The notes under the pieces are model-generated. The model had not been told where the DNA came from and searched no databases. It saw only the letters and a list, made by a program, of their open reading frames with translations. A stretch of DNA of 64,000 nucleotides. Source: Thuidium tamariscinum (Eukaryota; Streptophyta; Bryopsida; Hypnales; Thuidiaceae). Of the stretch, positions 38,839-49,834 are shown one piece after another; position 1 is the first letter of the stretch; the number at the start of each line of letters is the position of its first letter. Made by a program: the position numbers and the translations under genes. The stretch lies in the NCBI GenBank assembly GCA_947034885.2, contig OX344750.2, forward strand, positions 16,362,053 to 16,426,052, in the 5' to 3' direction.

Positions 38839-40807
38839 CTGCAAAAAGGGTCACAAGAGTTGAGGTAGTAGCGGCGGGATGTCCACCCCATATTCTTAAA
38901 GCCCGGATCCCCTTCTCCTGCAGTGCTGGATTGTGGTGGAGCGTTGTTGACCATGTTTGGGATTGGAGAAGTCCTTGCTTGACAAGAAGGAGGGGAAGGT
39001 CAGCATTGGGGGGAGCGAAGGCCGGGGGGAACGTGTAGATGCCTATCAATGTTCAAATGATTCCGTGCTTCAGATCGATACAAGGTTTTGCCGACCTTAA
39101 ATATGAAGGTGTAATTAAGCTCCTGCCATGCTGATGAAGCCCTCGATCGGTCCCTCCATGACGATCCCGATATTCCTTCCACACTTACAAAAATCAGTTC
39201 CTCCTATCCGTGCGCTGGCTGACGCCAAGCCGACTACGAGCTTTTGTGCGGCTAGCTTCTCGATCTCGCCGAATTATCGAAAAATCTAAACTCAAGTCTC
39301 TCGATCCATCTGTACGGGATCATACCCCTCAGCATGATAGCCTATTGCGGTGCGCTAGAGGGAGGATGCGGATACTTATTGATACGAAAGCGCAACCCGA
39401 ATTAATATAACCTCTTGGCCTCAGATTTTTTTTCTCAACTAGGTCCGGTTCCGAACTGTTCAACTCGAAAGAGGCTTCATAATTCTCGGCTCTCGGATAT
39501 GTTCTGGTCATTCATCAAGACATCTCCAACGTCATTCAGATCACGGAAGTAGACACTTTGAATTGAAGAAGCGTTGCCATGACTGCCGCCAACTCCGCAT
39601 GGGCGTAAGCATACGTTCGGCTGCCTTGCCCTTTCTCTTCCAGATTTCATGGTATGCAGCTACAATAATTATTAACAACGTACAGCAACTCCGATCCCCC
39701 CATTCTGGTAAACCGCAATCTCAGCTATTCTAGCTGCTACTTCAGCTTCTTCCATTGAGATCGCTCTCAAATCATCCTAGAGTTGAACTCAGTCAATGTA
39801 TCAGGAATGCATAGCCCACATATGGAGGGCATATTTACATTCCAGATATACATGCAATGAGTACGCACATGCACAGGAAAATTAAAAAAAACTTTTGAAA
39901 GTAACCGTTCAATTTTATATATGTCGGCTACAGGGCAGAGTCCAACAAGATTACAACTAAAATCTATTCTATATTTACTTTTCATCCTATTTAAATGACC
40001 CATAAATTCCGAATGCCGCCTGGGAAGCTCGTTCGAGGAACCCCATGAACACGTCGCGAATTGTTTGAATCACCGACAATCAGGCTCCCGATCAAGCTAT
40101 GCTTTGAAGTAAAATTGAAAAAACCTAAACTATAGAAAACAAATGATTCAATGGAGAGGGAAAAATATCTCAGGATAGAGGAATTTTGTGCGTAGAGATC
40201 AAATTCACAGGTATACGAAGCAACACCAAATTACTTCCTGGCTTTCTAATGATGCTCAGGAGCGAAAGCACAGGCAGCAAACAGGGTTACATACCCTGGT
40301 ACTACACCTAGTCTTAATTAATGAAAACGAGATTTTGAAAGTTCATGTAAGACAGGGTTGAGATCGAGAGACTATCGCTTGAATTACTTGTCCAGTAACT
40401 CGATAGGAGACAACGGAGGCATAGCTACTGAAAATTAAACACATGCACAGAGCGAGGTCCCGAATTGATCAGATCCACAGGGAAGGTAGGAAGCTTTACC
40501 CGATGCAGCATCAGGCAAAATGCATTATCTTTCCCACATTCTACTGTTCATGAAAGGGGAAAGTATGAATTCATTAGTTGACCATGTGGTAAAGTGTGAG
40601 TTCAACACATGAAGAGGGAAATCTTTGTATCTTTCCCACATGTTAAAATACTTCCCAAAAAAATGTGAATTTATCATGTGGTTCTTTGTTGTAGAAATTA
40701 TCCTATAAGCATTGTCGTTGGTGAGACTCTCATGAAGTATAAGAGGCAAGTCTTTCGAGAGTAATTTCATGGAGTTCATGTGGTGATTTACCTTATGGTA
40801 TTCCCTC
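38839..40807. other. stretch without a confident gene
   Basis: Base composition is more balanced than in the AT-rich blocks, so undetected exons of the plus-strand host gene may lie here. No frame is supported by homology. Confidence 0.4.
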
Positions 40808-40901
40808 CACAATTTCCCTCAAGGTATTCACTTCACAATTGTCCTCAAGGCATTCACTTCGTAGTTTTCCTCAAGGCTTTCATTTCATAGTTTCTTCAAG
40901 G
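40808..40901 (+). repeat. degenerate tandem repeat, about 29 bp period
   Basis: CCTCAAGGxxTTCACTTC-like units recur three to four times. Confidence 0.6.
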
Positions 40902-41039
40902 TAATACTATCATCATTTTCCTGTTTCATGAAGTGGGAATGGTCCAATTTTTACCAGGCCTCATGAATGGAACAAAGAGGGAAAGACCAGGTAATTTGAT
41001 TTTTTTTTTCACCGGAGGTAAAGGCTCCTATCTCCCCTG

Positions 41040-41950
41040 TGGATTTGCCGTTCATCAGACGAGAATGGTTGTGTGCTCGATGAAATACCGAAGGAAGAAG
41101 CTCTGATTGGGAAAGGGCTCTATAATGCTTTGGTCTATGTTCAGAATCACAATTTCCTCGATGAGATGCGGCAGCAGCCCAATGCGGCGAAAGAGCGGGT
41201 ACGTGTGATTTGTGAATTGTCGAACTGGAATATTCACATTGTAGCAAATATTTTTAATTTTTTTGGTATTCTGAGAATGAGGATTATATTTAAAGATTTT
41301 TTGTTAAAAGTTACTCAGATGGAAGCTATGGAAGGTAAGGAACGGATTGCAATGCCAAAAGGTACAGCCCATAATCCTTATATTATTCGATCTTCTGCTT
41401 GAGAAATTTGCTATGAGCCGATCGAATGATTATTTGTTGTACGTTTTGTTCTTGAAATTTGCAATCGAATGACTGTTCGTTGTACGTTCTTAGCCGAAGC
41501 TTGCATGGTTCTTGAAAATTGCACTACTAACACCGATTTGCCGTTCATCAAACGAGGATGGTTTTGTGCTAGATGGAATGCCAGAAGAACCTCTGATTGG
41601 GAGAGGCCTCTATAATGCTCTGGTCTATGTTCGGAATCACAAATTCCTCGATGAGATGTCACAGCAACCCAATGCAGCGAAAGAGCCAATACACGCGATT
41701 GGTGAGTTTGTCGAACTGACATTGCTACAATGTGAGTCCATAATCCTTAGATTATTCAATCTTCTATTTGAGAAAGTATGTATTTGCTATGAGCCGATCA
41801 AATGACCATTCACTGTACGTTCTGAGCCCAATCTTGTATGGTTCTTGAAATTCGCTATGAGCCGACTGTTCACTATACGTTTTGAGCCGAATCTAGCATG
41901 GTTTTTGAAATTTGCGCTACTAACACTGATTTGCCGTTCATCAGATGAGG
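41040..41950 (+). repeat. tandem segmental duplication carrying an exon and its flanks
   Basis: GATTTGCCGTTCATCA starts units at about 41043, 41536 and 41929 (spacing about 493 and 393 bp). Between them recur exon-like blocks and intronic blocks such as TGAGCCGA and TGTACGTTxTGAGCC. Confidence 0.75.
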
Positions 41951-44900
41951 ATGGCTTTGTGCCAGAGGAAGAACGAGCAATTTGTGAATTCACAAGCTCT
42001 TACTTGAATGGCTACGATGGAAAAAAGTGCGAGGTTCCTGCCGGTGCTCATGGGGCTGTGAAACCTCCCAGTGGTAAGTTTCTGGATTTTGAGTTTAACC
42101 CCAGAATGCCCCTAAGGACATAATCTGTCCTCGAGGTTTTTTCAAAGCTCAATAAAGCAAAATTGGAATTCTATTTCGAAAATTTCTCAACTACACAATT
42201 ATAGGGCATAAGTTGTGAATCTGAAGGTATTCATTGATCTGCATGTTGATGTGTCTATTGATTTATAGGGCGGTTTAGATTGAGCAAGGTCTGTGAACAA
42301 CGCCAAAAACGAGGTGCCACATCAGTTGTCACTATAAGGTGACGGGTTGGGCGACCCGGAGAAAGTCCGTTAGGGAGACAAGTATGTCCTTGTTGCCACA
42401 GGGCTTCCCACCTAGGGTTTAAGATTTTATAATGAGTCTACTAAAGCCGCGCCTCCTTCCAAGTATTAGAAACAATATTTTAGATTCAATTTCGATGTCG
42501 AGGGTTTAGGGTTGCCATCCACAACGGCAAGAGTCGTTGTGGAAAAGCTTTGGATTCGAAGAAGTACATCTCAAGTTTAGGAGTGTAATCTTGGGGGAGA
42601 TACTAACCTGTCCTGGCGATGGCAATGGAGCGGGAGGAACGGCGGAGAAGGTGGCAAGGTCATAATCCAGAGCTTGGAGGTACTGCTTGCATATCATGAT
42701 TCAAGAGAGTGGAATTAGTTGCGTGCAATTGTTTGCATTTTTTGTGCACCCCACTACTTCTAATGTTGTAGTTGCACTGTAATTTGTACCTTTCCTCGAG
42801 GAGAGTCTCCAACGCCATGTCAAATTTAGGTAGTGCTCCACCTTCGCTAGTCCCCAACTCTTGCTTGAAGCAGGCACGACTCATTGATACATGGTTGATA
42901 GACATTGACGCCACTCCAAATCAAAGGAAGTAAGTCCTCGATTGCTTGGACGAGGGTCACTTGTTGTCATTGCCTCAATGCAAGAGGATTCACCAGCTGC
43001 CAGAGGTGTTGAAAGCAAGGAATTGGAGAATTTTATTCTACAGTAACCTCGCATTCATTTTAGGGTGGAGAAAGAAGCAGGATTTCCCCGACGAGGTGTT
43101 CCATGCTGTGAGGGAGGTTTGGCCTAACGAAAATGAGCACTCAAGTATCAACAAAATCCACGACTCGCTTGGCAGTATGAGACCGGCTCCTCCTTCGATC
43201 GCCGACCTGCCAACGACGAGTAAAACAACGAGAGCAAGAGCGGACGAGGGCAACGGAAAGGCAAAATTCACCAATTCTGGCAACACCACAAAGTCCAAAC
43301 AATGCATCTTCTCCTTTGCTGCACCCACCCACAAATCGGCGGAGGCTAGAGCTATTCGCGATCGAAAGATCATCAACATTGGAGGAGGACCTTGCGCCCC
43401 AAAGTCTCCCGACAGTTTGCAATCAACTGGGTGCTCAACTCTCCGACGTTGTTGCCGCAAAAGAGAATTCTGTCACAAGCAATCAGAAGATAAGTACCAA
43501 CACGAAAGGGAGGTGCTCCAGTGGACTAGGAAGAGGGCACGAGTTATAGGGGAGAGGGGTAATTCCCCTACTCTCTAAAGGACGCGGAGGTTGTAATCGG
43601 GCAGGGGGGGGGCGGTAAGGGCGTGGCAAGGATATTGGAGGGCAAGTTCAAGAGGGTGTTCAAGGGAGGAAGGGAAATTTAGAGGGCATTGAGGATCAAA
43701 TTCGAGGGAAGAAAGGGTATTGCCGGGAGGGGAAACGGTCTTGTCGAGGAGGAAAGGTATGTAAATATGGTGAGGAAATTGTAGAAGAGTTGGGAAGAGT
43801 GGATACAGAGTGCACTGAGGATCAAATTCGAAAAGCGCTTGGTTGGAGTAGGCCAAAAATTCACGTAGATCCACTACAAACACCACAGCTTTCTAGAAAT
43901 ATCTCTGTGAACTTGATGTTCAAGATGTAGGACGAACGCCACGGAGTTCACAGATTGGGTTTGTGCGAGCCAGAAGAAGAGGAAGTTGGTGGCTTTGACT
44001 CAGAAGGGGCCACCAATACCCTCTTCGATTGCAAGGAGACTCCTGGGTCAAGGTGTGAGAGCGCAGAGCGTCTCAGAGTAATTCGTGAAGGCAAGTGGCA
44101 TGTTGCTGATAGTGGAGAAATACGAATTCCTACAAGCAATTGCGACAACACAAATTGCAACGACGGGGGAGGTTGCTTGTATGTAGGTTTGTGAAGATCC
44201 AATGACGTTTTCCTTCATTCTGTCTCTCTTTTACAAATCGTTCCATTGGTTGTGAGGCTTTCTTGAAATTTGTGCATTTTGTCATTTGATTATTGGCAAT
44301 CTTATGACATTGGTATAGGGGTTAGTGGCTTTCAAGTTCAGTTTAGGATTTATTTTTGATGATTGCAAGAGATTGAATGCTCATCTTTAGCAAGGTTGTT
44401 TTCATGGCGTCTGAGGTTTAGGGCCCTTTTGGGTTTGGAACTCAATTAGGGTTTATCATTGCGGTTTAGGGAATTTGGTGGGGGATCAATCTTGTCATCT
44501 TCGTTTCATCCTCTAGCGCTTTTCTTCGATTATAGCATTGTTCACTGATTTGAATTTGGATTAAATTGCGCTTCTTTGCTTAAGGTTTCTTCGCTGTGAC
44601 TTTTGACTCATTAGAAGGCTCTCTATTATTTCTTTTCTTTTGGTTTTGGTCGAGGAACATATTTAAATATTGCGAGAGACAAGATAGAGTCAATAAGCTT
44701 AGGAGTGGGTTTACCTTCTTAGGTGCCATCTAAAGCAAGCTAGCTACAGTTTGATTTCTTGTTTCTGCTTAGTCATGCACACAGTCATGTAAGTGTATTT
44801 TCTGCTCAGTCATGAACGTGTATTTTCTTCAAGCTTGTCAGTTTTCAATCAAGCTCATCTTGCTTTCCAAGGTAATACTGATTCACTGTTGGTTAGGAAA

Positions 44901-47900
44901 CTAGGGAATAACCCTGTACGTATAGACTTCTGTCACAGATTGGGAAAGATCGATGCAGGTTCAAAACTATTCAGAAATACTTTAGAGTTAAATTTTTTGT
45001 AACACTGCAATCATGTGCTACTTCCATCTAGTCAATCGCTGGTTCATATTGTAAGAACATACTGCTTTCTGCTCAATCACTAGCTTCCTGTCAATCGCTG
45101 TTTTTGGGTCAATTGACCAAAACCAAAGCATGTGGTCAATCGCCGGTTTATTCGGTAGTATCATCACATTGTTTCATATTTTTATGGGGAAGGCTACTTG
45201 CATGCAGGTGAAATTGCAGGAGCAGTGACACCATCTCAAGCAACTGAAGACATGGTCATCACTTTTGTATGGGTGCCACGTCCTCAATTGGGATTGAGCC
45301 CAAGTGTTGGGTCGACAAATATGTTGTTGGGGAAAGTACTCAGGGATTTTGAGCATGCAATTACAGGGGCACGAATGTACAAATTGGATTTTGGTGGGGT
45401 CTTGGGAACGCAAGTTGTCTCCAAAGAGTTCTGTGAACCTGCTACCGAAGAAGACTTAGTCGCTGTATCTGTGAAGGTAAACAACGGCGCTAATTAAGCA
45501 AACCATGTGGAAACTGAAGGCAACACTTTTACATTGGACCTACCAAGTTACTTGGCCAGTATGGGAGATAGCAGCGATGAGGAAGCCTCTGACTCAGATT
45601 GGGAGGTAGATTTCATCGATTGGAGAGGCAACTCCGACCCAGGTAACTCTGATTGGGTATTGTCTGATAGTGGTAGTAAACCTAAGGTTGTTGAAGACAC
45701 TATCCTTTCACAACATGATATAGATTTTGATTCGTTAGACTTTGAGCATCAATATGCCCCTCAGCATTAGGAGGAGCTGAGTACGACCCTTCTTTCTAAC
45801 TGCCATCCTTTCACAGGACCAACGCCTGGACTTGTGGAGCGTCTAAGTCATCGCCCTGTAGGTGTACATGAATTTTTTGATCCCTTTTGGCTAATTGGAA
45901 CCTTGAATCGAATTTGCAAGCAGACAAATAAGTATGCTCGCCAACCTAGCTACCATAATCCAAAAAAATCCAATGGGGGCTTGGATTGGATTGATGTTTC
46001 CCCGAGAGAGATTCAGTGTTGGTTAGGCATTTGTATTATGATGGGATTGAAAAAGCTTCCCAATAACCGCCTCTACTGGTCTCGTAGGAATTTTTTTGGA
46101 TGCCCACTTGTAAAGGCAACTATATGCGGAGAGCTCGTTTTGAAAAGATCACCCGCAATATACATCTCGTTGATAATGCCGCACTAGCTACAAATAAGGC
46201 CAATGCTAACTATGATAAGATTGCAAAGGTGCGTTGGTTATTAGATGGCTTTGTGCAAATTTTGAAACAGTTGTATCGGTGCGAGCGTTACATCTGTATC
46301 GATGAGATTATGATTCCTTATCGGGGTAGGCGTTGTAATATAAAACAATACATGAGAAATAAGCCTATCAAGTATGGTATCAAGGTTTGGTGCTGTACGA
46401 ACAGTAAGTCCAGATATGTCTATAACCTACAAGTTTATACTGGCCGAAAGGGTGCAAAAGCAGAGAAAGACCTTGGGCTGAAGGTCGTGAAGGCACTTGT
46501 CTCTGATTTGAAGGGTCTTGGGCATATTGTAGTCACAGATAGATTTTTTTCTTCGCCCAAGCTTTTTGATGAGCTTCTAAAAAACGGGTTCCTTGCTACG
46601 GGTACAGTTTTGTCCAATAGGGTTGGTATGCCACCAAATTTGGCGGCGTATGGACATGTTCATGGTGAGCGTGGCGGCCTAATTGTTCAGATGCATCGTT
46701 CTCGCTGCATGTCATGAGTGGTTTGGTTCAATGTCATTCCTGTGTGCTTATTAAGTACATCAGTAGACTCGATTGCCAAGGGAACATTGTGTTCCCAATG
46801 GACAAGTCGTAAAGGCCGTCGTGAGTATCACACTTCTCCCATCCTTCTTGAATATCAAGAAATGATGCGAGGGGTAGACTTGGTTGACCAGTGTCGGATG
46901 GAGTACATCGCACAGTTGCGATTGCACAAATGGTGGCATCGGTTGTTATTGTTTGTCCTAGATACTAGTTTGCAAAATGCATACATGCTATACAAGGCTC
47001 ACGCTGTTAGCTCTGGCCAAAAGCGCATGATGTCTCAGGTGGCTTTCCATTACGCAGTCGCTAATTGGCTTTGTGACTCTGAAGTTAACCTTGGGCGCAC
47101 AGGGGCCTCTTTCAATCGAACAGACCATGGCCTTCATTACTCAGCCCATCATAGCAAACTCCGTTGCAAGTGCATCATATGTGGGTGCAAATAGATTCGT
47201 TATTGCCTGGGATGTGGAGGAGCAAATATGTGCGAAGGGAAATTTTTTTTGAAGGTTCACAACGTTCCGAAGTATGCCGCAAAAGTGTTGAAGTGACTTT
47301 GGGCATTTTGCAGATTTACTACAGGCGCGTGGAGGCAACATTTCTGGCGTGACTTCTTGTTGCATGTTGGTGGAAGATGATGGAAGACACCTACTTGGGC
47401 ATTCCTGAATTGCAGTTTTGAAGAACCTATCCTTGATGTGTGTAGCAATGTTAGAGTAATTTTCAGGTTCCCCCATCTTTTTGATATATAGATTCGGCTT
47501 TTCATTTTAGTCACGTGAATTTTGTTGAGCAATGATGTTCTTCGTTCTTTCTACGTGAAGCAAACACTGTCATTGGAAGACTTATGAATGTGATGCCGTT
47601 ATTTTAAAATTTATTATTGGCTTTTCTTTTTCAATCTTTGGATCTTGTAGTTGCCTAATTTTCTTCCACATCTGGTAGTGCAATCTGTCTAATTTTCTTC
47701 CGACGGTTGCTTACTCAAAGCAGGGACTGAAAACCTCCTGTAGGTGCGTGCCAGGTTCACGTGAAAGGGAGGAAACGGTTTGTCCTTCCTTGTCAGTACG
47801 CGTCCACAACAGACAATAGTTGTATCCCGCCCGTTTCGAGTAGGTGCCAACGGTTCCCGCCACCTTGACCCTTGCATTCACCGGGTCATCCTTATGAATG

Positions 47901-48963
47901 TCTGTGTTGGTAATTGTTCTCCAAAGTGACTGTCAGATTGGGCTGAATTTTTTTCTATAGGTTTTCATCGTTGGAACTAAGCTGTTCACCGTTTGGATCT
48001 GGCCTTGTGATTACCAATTGTTTTTAGCATTTATGTGTTTGGAATTCTCTTGCAAAGGCCCAACTTGGCACCCTAAACTTTGAAGTCATGTCTACAAAAT
48101 AGTCCTGCCACTAGTGCCATAATTTTTTTACTGAATCGTGAGCCATGCCATGAACTCCAGAATCCCGAAATTTTCTCTCAATTCGGACAAGTGATCGACT
48201 TGTGGTATCAATCGAGGTGTTCGGCAACATCGCAAGCAACATATTTCGGCACTTGTATCCTGTATTGAACCTCACAATCCTGGGCCTTTTTCAAATCTTT
48301 TGGGGTCACAATTTTTTTTGCATGTTGTACTATAACCATACTTTCCATCTGTACAGTTACTTCTTCTTCCCAATCTATTTTGTTATTGCAAAAATTCAAA
48401 CTGTTTTGGCATGTCTGTTGCAATTGTACAGGAACGGGAATTGCAGGGGCATTCTGGGGTTAAGGTACTAAAGGAACCGAGTTTCAGTTGCACTACTTTA
48501 CCAAGTGTATTGAAGGGATTGTAGATAGACAACCCCATTTTCATTTGAAGATGAGTGGCCATAGCCATTTAGTCATGTTTAAACCTGTTTTTTTAATCAA
48601 AACGCAACCCACTGTCATTAGGAGATAGATCCGATTCCTAATAGTGTTAGTATCCTCTAACTTAGTTTGCAATCTCAATTGCACAAATTTTAGCCATCTT
48701 ATCTTCTATACTCACTTTATATGCACCTACGTGTGTTTGACTGGAGTTTTCTTGTTGTTTCCCAAGTTTCTTGAGAGCTGGAACGAATCCCTATTCTTCT
48801 CTGTTCAGGTCTAACTTCCAATTGCAATTGCACCGTAGGTCACGGTCAACCAAGTGAAGACGACGAAGATTCTTACCCTTCCAAGTACGACTCCGAAGAA
48901 CCCGAGTATCATCCTTCCAAGTATGAATCGGAGGAGTCGGATATCCCGCTAGCTATGAACTAA
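41059..48963 (+). CDS. 3' exons of an unrecognised host gene, split by a piggyBac in its last intron
   Basis: Candidate exons: 41059-41211, 41552-41701, 41945-42073 and 48839-48963; the last could start at 48809 after a better pyrimidine tract, still in frame. Each internal exon enters and leaves in phase 1. Exons 1 and 2 are duplicates (LIGKGLYNALVYVQNHNFLD against LIGRGLYNALVYVRNHKFLD). Exon 3 starts like them but continues EFTSSYLNGYDGKKCEV and ends GAHGAVKPPS at a GTAAGT donor. The last exon completes Gly in phase and gives an acidic tail with YPSKYDSEEPEYHPSKYESE, then TAA. The acceptor of exon 2 is mutated (CATCAA instead of CATCAG), so that copy is probably skipped. No domain was recognised. 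Upstream exons were not found. Confidence 0.55.
42817..43578 (+). pseudogene. unknown ORF inside the piggyBac element
   Basis: ATG at 42817 (MSNLGSAPPSLVPNSCLKQ). The frame is open to 43578 except for a TAA at 42931-42933, which falls inside a donor-like AAGTAAGT. It continues with LDCLDEGHLLSLPQCK and NWRILFYSNLAFILGW, later basic and Ser/Thr-rich. No family was recognised. It may be an accessory gene, a captured host fragment or an upstream exon of the transposase. Confidence 0.4.
43931..44194 (+). CDS. possible upstream exon of the piggyBac transposase gene
   Basis: An acidic frame (LGLCEPEEEEVGGF, later GKWHVADSGEIRIP) follows ATG-TAG at 43925-43930 and ends near a GTATGT donor-like site. 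The acidic composition fits piggyBac N-termini, but no join was proven. Confidence 0.3.
   Translation, partial: DERHGVHRLGLCEPEEEEVGGFDSEGATNTLFDCKETPGSRCESAERLRVIREGKWHVADSGEIRIPTSNCDNTNCNDGGGCLYVGL
45198..47296 (+). pseudogene. piggyBac transposase with three catalytic Asp and a Cys-rich tail, interrupted
   Basis: Order: variable N-terminus, acidic segment (DSSDEEASDSDWEVDF), then the DDE_Tnp_1_7 core. The catalytic Asp residues are seen in CIDEIMIPYRGR, VVTDRFFSSPKLF and MMRGVDLVDQCRMEY, matching the DDD of the family. After KWWHRLL a Cys-rich domain begins (RCKCIICGCK), and past a TAG it continues YCLGCGGANMCEGKFF to TGA at 47294. Interruptions: TAA 45495, TAG 45768, a one-base frameshift at the T7 run 46091-46097 (one more T restores the family alignment), TGA 46715 and TAG 47192. 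The remaining sequence is well preserved, so decay is recent or some interruptions are assembly errors. Confidence 0.85.
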
Positions 48964-49473
48964 CTTAACATTAAACAAAAAAACCCGAAGCATATGAACT
49001 GGGTTTCTTCGATCCACAACTTCATGCAGAGATCGAGCGACCTTGTGAGACACTTCGATCATCATGCTAGCTCGAGGACGTACTTCAACTAGCGACGCCT
49101 TCCGCTTCAATCCTTGTTCTAGCTAGCTAGTTCTCAGATCCAAAAGCCAGTTTCTAAACCCAGCTACAGTTGGATACGTGCAAGCACACTGATAGCAACG
49201 TCGTCGATCATGTACGTGATGAGAGGAGAATTTGTATGTCAGGACTTGGATGATTTGGCAGGATATGATGGAGTTGGAAGATAGTCTTGGTCCAAGTGTT
49301 TGGCGACTTTAGTGCAAACGCTATTTTTCTGCTAGCGCATTGGACAATTCAACTGATCAAGATGATGACCTGGTTGGGATCTACGCGCAGGAACAGAGCA
49401 TTGATCGAGGTACTAAGAACAACAATTTTCTGCATGGTGAATAAGCTAGAGCTAGTTTGGAATGATTGGACTA

Positions 49474-49598
49474 GGTACTCGCAAAGCAGCCCAAGTTATC
49501 AAAAATAATCACCGGTTAGTACCTACTGAGCTGCTAGGCGGCGAGGTAGGTACTAATCAGTGATTATTTTTGATAGCTTAGGCTGCTTTGCAGTTACC
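49474..49598. repeat. long hairpin, arms about 53 nt, loop 19 nt
   Basis: Left arm 49474-49526 and right arm 49546-49598 match at about 46 of 53 positions, with several of the rest giving G-U pairs. Both arms contain ATCAAAAATAATCAC and TTAGTACCTAC. It lies between the host gene's last exon and the Crypton-like gene. It could be a tiny foldback element or a hairpin RNA precursor. Confidence 0.8.
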
Positions 49599-49834
49599 GA
49601 ACATAATGTCGATGCACAGTTGTTGAGCGGTTTGACTTTTCTATAATTCAAGAAAAGATTTGTCTCATCAATATGAGTAGTTGACATACCAACCAAAATT
49701 TTAGATAAAGATACTAGAAGTGGAATAATTGTCGTTACAACCCAGGTTCGTAAGGTCACGGCATTGTATTCGTCATTTGTTTGGAAATCGTGAGTTGTGA
49801 GTGACTATGAGTGTATGAATTGAGGTAACCCAGC

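Larger units (their letters stand above)
42099..48459 (+). mobile_element. complete piggyBac-superfamily element, 6361 bp
   Basis: TTAA at 42095-42098 and 48460-48463. Perfect 15 bp terminal inverted repeats CCCCAGAATGCCCCT. TTAA targets and CCC ends are the hallmark of piggyBac, and the matching transposase lies inside. The left end is 25 bp inside the host intron, beyond its GTAAGT donor, and the element is in the same orientation as the host gene. It also holds a 254-codon frame (42817-43578) and an exon-like frame (43931-44194). Confidence 0.93.
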
